The translations under genes and the position numbers were made by a program. A stretch of DNA of 64,000 nucleotides from JAZBPO01 sp963691775. Lineage in GTDB: Bacteria; Pseudomonadota; Gammaproteobacteria; Pseudomonadales; Azotimanducaceae. The stretch lies in NCBI GenBank assembly GCA_963691775.1, contig OY829369.1, positions 1,054,001 through 1,118,000 of the forward strand. The letters are read 5' to 3'. This document shows, piece by piece, positions 27,629 through 35,495 of this stretch. Below the pieces are notes generated by a model, which worked only from the letters and a program-made list of their open reading frames with translations, was not told the DNA's origin and did not search any database. Positions within the stretch are counted from its first letter, which is position 1; each line of letters begins with the position of its first letter.

Positions 27629-28328
27629 GGTTGGCGCCTCCCGTATCTGCATCCGCCCGTGACCTCACGGCATCCCGCCCGAGATGCGCCGATGCCTCGA
27701 TGGGCGTCGCAACCCGCGCAACCTCGTCACCAAGTTCCAACCGCAGCGACGATTCAATCCGTCGCGTTGCTGCAAGGAGCGCGCGGAGTTCACGGCCACC
27801 CTCAGCGTCGTAATGACCATGCAGGGCAGCGCCAATCCAGAGCGTCTTCGCCAGACGCATGAGATAACCGCCTACGGCACCGACGATCGTCGTGGTGAGC
27901 GCGAGCAGGATGCCGCCATCGACGAGGCCCTGGAGCACCGACCCCGCACTATCGGACAGGGCCGCCTCAGGATCCCCGAGGGTCGTTTGCAGCGCTGCGC
28001 GCATGCCGATCGCCGTCCACACGACGCCGATCCCTACGAAGAGATGCATCCAGACATCGGAAAGTTGATCTAGCTGAACGATCCGGGTCGCGACGTCCAC
28101 CTCTGGAACATCTGCATCGAGCGCACGGCGCAACGCCGCAAGATGCCAACCCCAGAGCGCAAGGACGATCACAAAGGCCCACGCCGATCCGCCAAGATTA
28201 CGAAGCATCCACGTACCCGCCGAGCCGGCAACCGCGACCGCGGCGGGCGTTCCGAGCCAGAGGGTCAGTGCGACGAGCACGCCACCCACTGCAGCACCCG
28301 GGAGGAAGCCTGGATCGGCAGACCGCAT
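27612..28328 (-). CDS. MotA/TolQ/ExbB-like proton channel subunit
   Basis: 238 residues with four hydrophobic segments: about 8-35, 48-66, 92-112 and 130-158. The last two fit the MotA/ExbB pattern: HLFVGIGVVWTAIGM followed, after a short loop, by GLVDGGILLALTTTIVGAVGGYL, where small and hydroxyl residues line the channel in known members. The C-terminal 80 residues are cytoplasmic and charged (LAATRRIESSLRLELGDE). Coupled to the lipoprotein gene by TGATG and to the MotB-like gene by overlap. With no flagellar, Tol or TonB genes near, the motor energises an unknown process. Confidence 0.7.
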   Translation of the reverse strand: MRSADPGFLPGAAVGGVLVALTLWLGTPAAVAVAGSAGTWMLRNLGGSAWAFVIVLALWGWHLAALRRALDADVPEVDVATRIVQLDQLSDVWMHLFVGIGVVWTAIGMRAALQTTLGDPEAALSDSAGSVLQGLVDGGILLALTTTIVGAVGGYLMRLAKTLWIGAALHGHYDAEGGRELRALLAATRRIESSLRLELGDEVARVATPIEASAHLGRDAVRSRADADTGGANHETAP

Positions 28329-28864
28329 CAGATGCCTCCGGCTTCGCAGGCGCGGCAGGTCGCCTCGAGCACCAACTCCGCTTCCTTCATGAGCGTGTCC
28401 GCGCGATAGAAGGACTGGCTGTCCTCGGCGGCCCGCAGCAGACCTCGCTCCTTGTGCTGCAGCTCGGTGCGCATGTCGGAAAGCACGCTGTCGCGCACCG
28501 GGCAGGTTTGCGAGCAGGTGTTGTAGTCGCCCTGAAGCGACACGAACTTCACGCCGAAGTAGCGGTTGTAGAGCCCTTGAGCCCGCCGCTTGGAGAGCGT
28601 TCCGACCTCGTGCTGACGCACCAGGAAGTCCGAGAACACTGCGCGGTTCTCAGCCGAAGGGTTCGCTTCCGCAATGGCCAGCAGGTCGCTGAAGTACTCA
28701 TCGAACTGGTAGGCGCAGCCCTGGGCAATGCGGTCCTCGGCCTCCAGCGCTGCGCGCTCGAGGGAACCCGTCAGCGGACCGTCACACTGGGCGGTCGACT
28801 GTGTCGATTCACAACCTGCAAGTGCGAATGCACCGAGCAGGCAGAAGGTCATGGCACGGATCAT
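28328..28864 (-). CDS. lipoprotein of unknown function
   Basis: 178 residues with a type II signal peptide: hydrophobic stretch and lipobox FALAGC, so the mature protein is lipidated at Cys about 17; the following residues ESTQ do not contain the Asp that retains lipoproteins in the inner membrane, so outer-membrane location is expected. The mature part is mainly helical and has further Cys (CAYQF, CSQTCPVR, CRAC). Start ATG 28864; the longer frame starts with no ribosome site. Unrecognised family. Third gene of the envelope operon, coupled to the MotA-like gene. Confidence 0.78.
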   Translation of the reverse strand: MIRAMTFCLLGAFALAGCESTQSTAQCDGPLTGSLERAALEAEDRIAQGCAYQFDEYFSDLLAIAEANPSAENRAVFSDFLVRQHEVGTLSKRRAQGLYNRYFGVKFVSLQGDYNTCSQTCPVRDSVLSDMRTELQHKERGLLRAAEDSQSFYRADTLMKEAELVLEATCRACEAGGI

Positions 28865-28887
28865 CTGTATTCCTCCTGTGCTGCGCA

Positions 28888-29709
28888 TCAGAACGCCAAC
28901 GGGCTGACGAACTCGGTCTCGCCGATGACGTAGGGCGGCGCCGCGATGACGCCGTCACCCGGGGTTTCTCCAAAGAGAATTTCCTTCACGCCCGAGACCA
29001 CCTCGGCCATCTGCGGCGTGATGAAGCCGAAGGACTGATTCAGTTGCTCCATGAGCGATGCCCGCGCGATTTCCTGCTGAGTTGCGGCGATGAGGTACTC
29101 CGCATCCTCCATGTCGAGGTAGATGTCTGCCGCGACGACGGTGAGCGATTGCCCTGCGCCACTGCCCCCGGTTGCGACCAGTTCGTAGTACTGCTGGAAT
29201 CGGTCAGAGAGACGCACGCCGGAACGGCCACGCAGCGCCGGACGTGAACTGGTCGCAACCGCGGGCTGGACCTCACCGAGCAGACTGTTCTGGAGCGTCG
29301 TCGGCGTCGTGCGTAAGCCAACTTCCTCTCGCAGGCGTTTCTCTAGCGAACCCCGCGTCCGCGCGACTGACTGCTCCATCTCCGGCAGGCGCGACGACAT
29401 GAGCTCCAGCATTTCGAGATAGGTGGCGCCGAGCTGGCGACCGATCCGCTCGCACCCTGCATCGCCGTCTGCGCCCTCGCACAAGCTTTCGCGCCACAGC
29501 ACCTGCTGGAGATCAAGGCGGCTGATCACATCAGCGAGCGTGTTTTCCATATCAGCGGCAACCGCACCGGTCTCGCGGATGTCTTCGAGTACCGTGGTGG
29601 GAAAGAGGCGGACTACCGGTCCGCCCCCGTCAGGAACCGCCATGGCCGCGGCTCCGAGCCCGATGAGGGAGGCACACAGGGCCCCCCTGAGCAGTTTCTT
29701 TTTGTCCAT
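28888..29709 (-). CDS. secreted helical protein of unknown function
   Basis: 273 residues from ATG 29709 (GGGGAA upstream); ATG 29724 is also in frame but has no ribosome site. Signal peptide to about residue 25 (ALCASLIGLGAAAMA-V). The mature protein is mostly alpha-helical with long amphipathic stretches (LGATYLEMLELMSSRLPEMEQSVARTR, cited in part) that could form a coiled coil, and one Cys pair (SLCEG, GCERI). No family recognised. Second gene of the operon; a coiled-coil secreted partner would suit a trans-envelope complex. Confidence 0.75.
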   Translation of the reverse strand: MDKKKLLRGALCASLIGLGAAAMAVPDGGGPVVRLFPTTVLEDIRETGAVAADMENTLADVISRLDLQQVLWRESLCEGADGDAGCERIGRQLGATYLEMLELMSSRLPEMEQSVARTRGSLEKRLREEVGLRTTPTTLQNSLLGEVQPAVATSSRPALRGRSGVRLSDRFQQYYELVATGGSGAGQSLTVVAADIYLDMEDAEYLIAATQQEIARASLMEQLNQSFGFITPQMAEVVSGVKEILFGETPGDGVIAAPPYVIGETEFVSPLAF

Positions 29710-29727
29710 TTTCCGTTTCCCCATGCG

Positions 29728-30360
29728 TCAGGCAGGTGAGAGGTCGACGCGGACGCGCATGCGCTCGCCCGGGTGGTCGTCGACGATCTTGGTGAAGCGG
29801 CGGCCGGCGTAGCGGTAAACCACCTCGTAGCCGTCAATACGCTCTACGGGACGTGACTCCCAGGTAACTTCGCAACGACGCACCGGCTCCATCCGCCAGC
29901 GACTGGGCTGGCGTTCGTAGGGCTCATAGTGGTCATAGCGGTGACTGCTAGCGCTCGCAGCGATGGTCGCGCCAAGCAGCGCGCCCGCGATCGTGAACTC
30001 GCTCTCTCGGCCTTTCCCGTCACCAAACCGATTGCCGATCAGACCGCCGACCAGGCCACCGACGACGGCCGCGCCACGACCGTCGTCGTAGCGATCGCGC
30101 CGCCGGTCGTGACGCCGAGCCTGCTGAGCGCGGGAATCGATCCGCCCCGCTGGCGGCGCGTCGTAGCAGCGCTCGACCGGCTCGTCGACATGATCGATGC
30201 GGACGATGGGATCAACGTCAAGGACATCCACCCAGACGTGATAGCTGTCTCCGTAGGACGCGGCGGATGCAATAGAGGCCGCAAAAACACCTCCGGCCAC
30301 GGCGGACACGGTGAGGGCCTTGCGGGCGGCTCCTACAAGCCCTTTGGTCGGCGAACCCAT
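29728..30360 (-). CDS. glycine-zipper 2TM domain protein
   Basis: 210 residues from ATG 30360, which has a textbook AAGGAGG 7 bases upstream. N-terminal signal peptide (VAGGVFAASIASA). After a His/Arg-rich linker (QQARRHDRRRDRYDD) there is a glycine zipper, VVGGLVGGLIGNRFGDG...AGALLGATIAAS, a motif of SlyB/RcnB-like envelope proteins that insert in or span membranes. The C-terminus (VYRYAGRRFTKIVDDHPGER) is shared with the 116-residue protein at the distal end of the operon. First gene of the nine-gene operon, preceded by an AT-rich palindrome about 85 bases upstream. Confidence 0.85.
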   Translation of the reverse strand: MGSPTKGLVGAARKALTVSAVAGGVFAASIASAASYGDSYHVWVDVLDVDPIVRIDHVDEPVERCYDAPPAGRIDSRAQQARRHDRRRDRYDDGRGAAVVGGLVGGLIGNRFGDGKGRESEFTIAGALLGATIAASASSHRYDHYEPYERQPSRWRMEPVRRCEVTWESRPVERIDGYEVVYRYAGRRFTKIVDDHPGERMRVRVDLSPA

Positions 30361-30443
30361 GATCGTTCCTCCTTGTGGACGCCTCGAGTACGGGCACCAC
30401 TGTGAGGGTCGATCACTGAACGCTTTCTGAACCGAAGGCACTC

Positions 30444-30477
30444 AAGTGAATGTTTTTTATAATTTTTTCATTCACTT
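30444..30477. promoter_or_regulatory. AT-rich perfect inverted repeat upstream of the envelope operon
   Basis: AAGTGAATG and CATTCACTT (9-base perfect arms) are separated by 16 bases of pure A/T that contain TATAAT on the plus strand and TATAAA on the minus strand. In DNA this GC-rich it stands out as a promoter with a flanking operator. It lies between the divergent glycine-zipper gene and a small membrane-protein frame. Confidence 0.6.
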
Positions 30478-30592
30478 TCCGTTCAGCTTCGGAGCCGCTG
30501 AGCGGCGGCGGCAGCGTCTTACACTCGTTTACGCACCAAGCCTAGACCTTTCAGTAATGTGAACTGCATCACATCTTCTGCAGAGCCGGGCC

Positions 30593-30961
30593 ATGCGCAG
30601 TTCCGCCCCTCGACGCTTGCATCAGCACCGCAGGCCCGCCCGAAGGGTTCACGTCTATGGGGCAAGCACGTCGCGACGCTCCGCGCTCGGGCGCGTCGGC
30701 GCAGCATCCGCTCCGGATCAAGGCGGCCAGGAAGGTGATCGCTCTCGAGCTGCCCCGCTGCCAGGCCACCAGGTGCTGCGTGACAAGGAACGTATCGACG
30801 TTGCCATAGACCTGATGCAGTCCGGTCACTGGCTGGTTCGCGCCTGCTCGCTCACACTTCTCGCGACGCTTTTCGCCCTCATCATTTTCAGCGGTGCGAA
30901 GCGCGTGGGCGTCACGCCATCGGGACAGGTCGTCGACTCGAGCGGAATCTACATTCGGTAA
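30593..30961 (+). CDS. possible small single-pass membrane protein
   Basis: Up to 122 residues; start uncertain (an internal start near QVLRDKERIDVAIDL would give about 65). The credible part is the C-terminal half: a helical stretch LRDKERIDVAIDLMQSG, a membrane helix LVRACSLTLLATLFALIIF, and a short tail VGVTPSGQVVDSSGIYI. This layout resembles the N-terminus of DotI/IcmL-type proteins but is far too short to be one. No ribosome site is convincing and the first 55 residues look non-coding. Divergent from the envelope operon across the AT-rich palindrome. Confidence 0.4.
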   Translation: MRSSAPRRLHQHRRPARRVHVYGASTSRRSALGRVGAASAPDQGGQEGDRSRAAPLPGHQVLRDKERIDVAIDLMQSGHWLVRACSLTLLATLFALIIFSGAKRVGVTPSGQVVDSSGIYIR

Positions 30962-31375
30962 AACAGTGCGGGCGCCCTTAAAAGGGGGTGCGAGAGAGGC
31001 ACCTCCCCCGGCGACTGCGAGGCACGAGCTGCGATCACTTGCACGACCGCGCGTTCGCTCTGGACCGGGGATCCCTACAAGAACCCCCGAAACTGCTTGC
31101 GGAGTCCGATTCGCTCACCCCGGCCGGCTTCCGCCGCGGCAAGGACCTTGCTGACTGCGCACGTCGCTGAGCGGAGTTGCGGTCCCGTTCGCGTTCCCGT
31201 TCGGGGTCCCGTTCGGGGTCCGCATCGCGGTGCGCATCGCGGTGCGCATCGCGATCGACAACCAAGCCTGTAGGGAAAGCGCTCCGCTGCTACGTCATGT
31301 GGCGCCGCAAAGCGGCTGGAAGGAAGGCGCTGATCGCCGCCTCGACGCAAGCCCGTCGGTTGCGTCGAACGAAGC
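30962..31375. other. gene-free stretch with a tandem repeat
   Basis: About 410 bases between the small membrane protein frame and the NudC stop. Contains the 12-base array at 31182-31253; otherwise no gene or RNA recognised. Confidence 0.45.
31182..31253. repeat. six 12-base tandem units
   Basis: Units GTCCCGTTCGCG, TTCCCGTTCGGG, GTCCCGTTCGGG, GTCCGCATCGCG, then two GTGCGCATCGCG. The unit drifts from one sequence to another along the array while its length stays at 12. Not inside a recognisable gene. Confidence 0.88.
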
Positions 31376-32308
31376 TCAGATCTCGACTTCTCCCGTCGCC
31401 CAGCTCCGAATGAGATGGTGGGCAATGGCCATGTCGCCGGGCACCTTCAAGGATGGGTTCGTATTTTCGAGCGCAGCAAGTACTTCCTCACGCGAGAACC
31501 AAGACACCGCATGCATTTCTTCTTCGTCGATAGAGATTTCACGACTCGTTGCACGTCCATGGCAGCCGATCATGAGCGACGACGGAAAAGGCCAGGGCTG
31601 GGAGGAGTGGTAACGAACTTCGCCGACTTCGATCCCGGCTTCCTCTTTCGTTTCACGGCGGACCGCTTCCTCGATCGACTCACCCTGATCGATGAAACCC
31701 GCAAGCGCGGAAAACATCCCAATGCGCACAAGAGGCCCGTGGGACTGGCCAAGGAGGCATTCGTCACCATCGACGACAAGCATGATGGCGACCGGGTCCG
31801 TGCGCGGAAAGTGCTCCGCTCCACACGCTTCGCACTTACGCTGATGTCCCCCCTTCTGCTGGCGCGTGCGGCCACCACAAACGCTGCAGAACTGATTTCG
31901 CTGATGCCAGCCCAGCTGCGCCCGCGCCTGCGCGAGAATGCCCGTTTCAAAGCCCTGTAGACCCATGGCCGCCCCGCGCGACTCCTGGAACGTCCAGCCC
32001 TCCGGCAGATTGAGTTCGTGGGACGGATCGTGAACAGCACTGATGTCCTGAGCGAAATGCGGCGCGCCCGCGTCATCGATACCCAGGAACACCGGCGGCA
32101 GATCCACTTCCAGCCAACGCAAGGCGTCAGCCCCGAGCCAACCAAGATGCGGGGTTCCTCCGAGACTCTCTACGAGCACGTTCAGCTGGTGCATGGGGAG
32201 GAAACGCGCCTTGTCAGAACGCGCCGCATCGCTGAGCCACTGAGCGTCGCGGCGCCGGGCATCGGCTCGATCGAGGGGGTTTCCTGCAAAGGTGTGAACG
32301 AACGGCAC
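31376..32308 (-). CDS. nudC: NADH pyrophosphatase NudC
   Basis: Hydrolyses NAD(H) and removes NAD caps from RNA. 310 residues from GTG 32308 (GGAGA 8 bases upstream); the frame is open a further 160 codons upstream but that part is non-coding Arg/Ser-rich sequence. Domains: N-terminal NUDIX-like region, zinc ribbon FCSVCGG...CEACGAEHFPRTDP, Nudix box at about 204-226 (GFIDQGESIEEAV then RRETKEEAGI) and the NudC-specific SQPWPFPSSLM at about 236-246, which identifies NAD-type substrates. Slightly longer than the E. coli enzyme. Monocistronic. Confidence 0.95.
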   Translation of the reverse strand: MPFVHTFAGNPLDRADARRRDAQWLSDAARSDKARFLPMHQLNVLVESLGGTPHLGWLGADALRWLEVDLPPVFLGIDDAGAPHFAQDISAVHDPSHELNLPEGWTFQESRGAAMGLQGFETGILAQARAQLGWHQRNQFCSVCGGRTRQQKGGHQRKCEACGAEHFPRTDPVAIMLVVDGDECLLGQSHGPLVRIGMFSALAGFIDQGESIEEAVRRETKEEAGIEVGEVRYHSSQPWPFPSSLMIGCHGRATSREISIDEEEMHAVSWFSREEVLAALENTNPSLKVPGDMAIAHHLIRSWATGEVEI

Positions 32309-32633
32309 GGCGCGTCTCCGAAGCGAGTTGATGGGCCCATTGTAGCGCCCGATGGCTCTGACTCGGCCACGGCAGCCTCCTGCGGCGGACTCCGGAAGCC
32401 TGTCTGTACAGGTGCGCCGCGATGTCCTGTCTTCGCGCCGGCTAGGGGGTTGGCAAGCGCTCTGACAGCGCATTGGCGAGCGCGTTGGCAAGCGCGTTGG
32501 CGAGCGCGACCGGCGCGCAAGGGGAGTTATGCCTGCGAACGAGACATCTCCGCCGCATCGCTCTCGACAGCGCACCCCGCTCACGAGCAGGCCACGCATA
32601 CGCAGACAACACGCCTCGCAGGCGCCCAGTTCC
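32309..32633. other. intergenic stretch with 12-base repeats
   Basis: About 325 bases. At 32449-32507 there are units GTTGGCAAGCGC, a degenerate 11-base unit, ATTGGCGAGCGC, GTTGGCAAGCGC, GTTGGCGAGCGC. No gene recognised. Confidence 0.5.
32449..32507. repeat. four to five 12-base tandem units
   Basis: (G/A)TTGGC(A/G)AGCGC repeated four times, one intervening unit degenerate and one base short. Confidence 0.8.
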
Positions 32634-33221
32634 TCAGCCGAAGAGCAGCAGCAGCCCCGCGACGACGGCACCAAGCGCGACGCTTGCGACGCCCAGGAGA
32701 TAGATCGCGCGGTGATTTCGCCGCGGCGGCGTTTCCGGGAGGGGAGAGAACTCAGGCACGTCGCGGATGCCATCTTCCGCCAAAGGTACATCGGTCACCT
32801 CAAGCGGATCGAAGGCTGGGGCCAACGACGCCCGTGTTCCCGCATCGACGCGAGCGTCCCGGCCAGGTAGGGCAGCGCCCTCTGCAATGATCTGAACGTC
32901 GACCCCCAAGCGATAGCCGTGGCCGTGTACCGTCCTGATGAATTCCTGGCCAGCACCATCGTCGCCGATGGCCCCTCGGGCCTTGCGAATGGCCTGACTC
33001 AGAACGGAGTCGCTCACCACCGTACCGGGCCAGACAGCTGCGAGGACCTCGTCCTTCGTCACCACCCTGTCAGCATGCTGGGCAAGAAAGAAAAGCAGCT
33101 GCAGGACCTTGCGCTGGACCTCGATCCGGCCGGCCGGACCCCGCAGTTCGATCAGATCAGCGTCGAGCACATAGTCGGCGAACGCAAAGCTCTGGATCGG
33201 CCGCCGCTCATCATCACTCAA
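32634..33221 (-). CDS. CadC-like winged-helix regulator with C-terminal membrane anchor
   Basis: 195 residues. OmpR/PhoB-type DNA-binding domain at about 10-105: FADYVLDADLIELRG, KVLQLLFFLAQHADRVVTKDEVLAAVWPG (in part), SQAIRKARGAIGDD, IRTVHGHGYRL. A Pro/Glu-rich linker then a single membrane helix at 175-194 which ends the protein. ToxR/CadC proteins normally have a periplasmic sensor after the helix; here there is essentially none, so sensing must come from a partner or from membrane state. Starts with TTG 33221. No obvious target gene adjoins except NudC downstream. Confidence 0.82.
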   Translation of the reverse strand: MSDDERRPIQSFAFADYVLDADLIELRGPAGRIEVQRKVLQLLFFLAQHADRVVTKDEVLAAVWPGTVVSDSVLSQAIRKARGAIGDDGAGQEFIRTVHGHGYRLGVDVQIIAEGAALPGRDARVDAGTRASLAPAFDPLEVTDVPLAEDGIRDVPEFSPLPETPPRRNHRAIYLLGVASVALGAVVAGLLLLFG

Positions 33222-33463
33222 CCTGTTGCTACTTGCTCACAACTGCGCCGCCAAACCGGCGCCTATTCGCCCGACCGTGCTGTCCAAAGCATAACCCCAG
33301 ACGGCAACTGACTACGCAAACTACTGATTTGTGGGAAATTAGCTGCGGGTCACAAACAAATCAGGGAAAACTCACGAGAAGTTCAGGACCCCGGGCCGAG
33401 AAATCCGGACAGTGTCTTCAACCCGCACAGAACGGCGGATCGAACATTCAAGGAAATGGTTAC

Positions 33464-33652
33464 ATGGACGGTAATGGAGGACTCGCGTTCCTGAAGACGC
33501 ACGGCACGGACATCGCTATCGGCGTCTTTGCCATCTGCGCGGTGGTCGGACCGAGCACCTGGATCATCGCCGCAGGGCTCGTTGCCGGTTGCAATCTAGC
33601 GCTCCGCAGGACACGCGGCGGGCTCATGACGGTCGGCGGACGCCTTTCGTGA
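33464..33652 (+). CDS. small membrane protein, unknown
   Basis: 62 residues from ATG 33464 with AAGGAAA upstream. One long hydrophobic segment with helix-breaking residues (IAIGVFAICAVVGPSTWIIAAGLVAG). Followed by a strong terminator 39 bases on, which supports a real short transcript. No family recognised; the longer frame from 33233 is not supported. Confidence 0.55.
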   Translation: MDGNGGLAFLKTHGTDIAIGVFAICAVVGPSTWIIAAGLVAGCNLALRRTRGGLMTVGGRLS

Positions 33653-33690
33653 TGGTCGCCTCGCAGCAAGCGCTCAGTTAGAGCTCCCCC

Positions 33691-33735
33691 CCCGGCGTCA
33701 GGCCAGCCCTGGGTCCTGACGCCGGGTTTTCTTTT
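33691..33735 (+). terminator. intrinsic terminator after the small membrane protein gene
   Basis: Twelve-base perfect stem CCCGGCGTCAGG / CCTGACGCCGGG with a 12-base loop that itself can pair (CCAG..CTGG), followed by TTTTCTTTT. Confidence 0.92.
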
Positions 33736-33937
33736 CCGCGAGACCCTCTGCACAGGAGCGTCCCTCCCAGAGCTGCGAACGCATCGACCTTGTTTGCAGC
33801 ATGCGAATTCCATATCCGGAGTGCGCGCACTCTGGCCCCGGACCTCTCGCGCACGTGCCCGTACTTATTCGGAGTGGAGGCCGCTGCCGGACCCAAGCAT
33901 CGTTCACCTCGCCCCTTCGGCCATCAGAGGACAGGCC

Positions 33938-34333
33938 ATGACGACACGCTTGGAACTCGTTACAAGCGGCCTCCTGATCGAGCGCATCGCGGACACGCTG
34001 TTCATGGAGATGTTCCCAGATGAAGCTCTGGCCCCGATCCTGAAGGGACGGGAAGCGGACGCAGTGATCCGCGATCTGCGGAGGCTTCTTGCAGCCATCC
34101 TGTCCACCAGCCACCCGGCCGACGGTTCGCTCCCGGCCCTGTTCGACGGCGCTCTCATGACGAGCAGCCAACGGATGCGCCTTGCGCGGCTCCTCGTTGA
34201 CTGCCTCGTGGAAGCCGGCATCCAGCCGGCCCGAATACTGAATGCGCTAGATCGCTTTTACACAACCCTCCACGCACATGCGCCCCTGCACCAGCCGGTT
34301 CGAACCGAGGAGGCACGTCTGCATGTGGTCTGA
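33938..34333 (+). CDS. helical protein of unknown function
   Basis: 131 residues from ATG 33938 (AGAGGA upstream); the frame upstream has no coding character. Predicted all-alpha: LIERIADTLFMEMFPDEALAPIL, ADAVIRDLRRLLAAIL, QRMRLARLLVDCLVEAG, ARILNALDRFYTTL (shortened). The size and the 'F..D..L.P.L.G' pattern recall small globins, but no proximal His alignment can be made with confidence, so I leave it unnamed. Overlaps the next short frame by 11 bases. Confidence 0.6.
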   Translation: MTTRLELVTSGLLIERIADTLFMEMFPDEALAPILKGREADAVIRDLRRLLAAILSTSHPADGSLPALFDGALMTSSQRMRLARLLVDCLVEAGIQPARILNALDRFYTTLHAHAPLHQPVRTEEARLHVV

Positions 34334-34541
34334 AGAACCTACGAGCCATCACCACGCCGATCGCGTCGTACATGGAGGCTGCAAGGCAAACGGAAGCCGC
34401 AACGAAAGCGATGCCGAAATGGTCGCGCGAGGTCTCGACTGGGCGCGGGCGCTGAGCTGTGGCATCTCTGAATCAGAAAGCAGTGCCGAATCCGCACCTG
34501 CGGCCGCCCGCGTGGGCTCGCCGAAGAGAGATGTGCGCTGA
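34323..34541 (+). CDS. possible small acidic protein
   Basis: 72 residues from ATG 34323, which overlaps the end of the preceding gene by 11 bases and has GAGG 9 bases upstream. Composition is Ser/Glu/His-rich (SEEPTSHHHADRVVHGG, SESESSAESAP). No domain. Supported only by position, ribosome site and plausible codon use. Confidence 0.35.
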   Translation: MWSEEPTSHHHADRVVHGGCKANGSRNESDAEMVARGLDWARALSCGISESESSAESAPAAARVGSPKRDVR

Positions 34542-34661
34542 CGCCGCGGGATATCAGGGAACACGTCACGCAACAATTTGTCGCATGACCAATCTTGCGG
34601 GCATTCGTCACCTTCCGTAACATTCCGGGCTCCTTGGTCTTACCAAACCGGTCACACTGCA

Positions 34662-35495
34662 GTGACGAAACCCGCACCCCTGCACGATGGTGCGCGGCAG
34701 CCGCAACCGCGGGCCGCGCAACCGCGGACCGCGCATGGGCGGACTGCGCCCCAGCGGACCGCTACGGTCCTCGACACCCTCCGCGACGAGATCCTCACCG
34801 GACAATATCGCCCCGGCGAGCGTCTCCCGTCCGAGCGCGAACTCGCTGCACGCTTCGAAACGTCACGCGGCGCCGTGCGCGAGGCCCTGAAGAAACTGGA
34901 ACAGCTCGGGATCGCCTCGATCCAGAAGGGCGGCGTCCGCGTGGTCGCGGTCGAGGAAGCCACCCTCGAAGTGCTCGGACCGCTGCTGGAACTGCAGGCG
35001 GTACCCGACGCCGTACTTGCTGACCAGATCATGCAGGTCATGTCACTGCTGGTGATCGAGTCAGCACGAGACTTCGCGCTCCTGGCCACCGATGAGCAGA
35101 TCGAATACGCGCGCAAGCTGATCTCCGGAATTCTCTCCGGCGCACCCGGCAGTCCGGAGACGCTCGAAAAGCGCGTCGCGCTCGGTCGCCACTTCATGGA
35201 AACCTGCGGCAATCTCCCCATGCGGCTGATTGCCAACGGTCTGCGTATCCAGTTTTCCCAGAAAATGACGGACCGTGGCTTCGCACCGCGACCGGAGCCG
35301 GTCGCCTTTCGCATTGCCCTGCTCAAGGTCCATACGGCCCTCGCAGAACGTGACGCCGAAGCCGTTGCTGCGGCGATGCGCGAGGTAATGCAGGTCAATC
35401 GTCGCGCCCTGCGAGACGCACTCGAGGCCGCCGGCGCAACACACCGCGGCCTCGACCTGATTCCCTCCCCTCCGCCTCGAGGCCTGAACCGATGA
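34662..35495 (+). CDS. FadR-subfamily GntR transcriptional regulator
   Basis: About 277 residues from GTG 34662 (a TTG at 34578 is also in frame; neither has a good ribosome site). Winged helix at about 35-100 with ILTGQYRPGERLPSERELAARF and SRGAVREALKKLEQLG, then an all-helical FCD-type ligand domain. The N-terminal leader contains the repeat RAAQPRTA coded by a 15-base DNA repeat (34693-34740). Its last codon overlaps the adaptor gene of RND pump 2 (ATGA), so regulator and pump are one transcription unit and autoregulation of efflux is likely. Confidence 0.85.
   Translation: MTKPAPLHDGARQPQPRAAQPRTAHGRTAPQRTATVLDTLRDEILTGQYRPGERLPSERELAARFETSRGAVREALKKLEQLGIASIQKGGVRVVAVEEATLEVLGPLLELQAVPDAVLADQIMQVMSLLVIESARDFALLATDEQIEYARKLISGILSGAPGSPETLEKRVALGRHFMETCGNLPMRLIANGLRIQFSQKMTDRGFAPRPEPVAFRIALLKVHTALAERDAEAVAAAMREVMQVNRRALRDALEAAGATHRGLDLIPSPPPRGLNR

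Noticed and set aside
32309..32791. N-terminal extension of NudC to 471 residues
   Set aside because: Non-homologous Arg/Ser-rich leader with 12-base repeats; GTG 32308 has a ribosome site and the normal NudC length.
33938..34333. Possible truncated globin
   Set aside because: Helical and of the right size, but no proximal histidine or other globin signature could be aligned.
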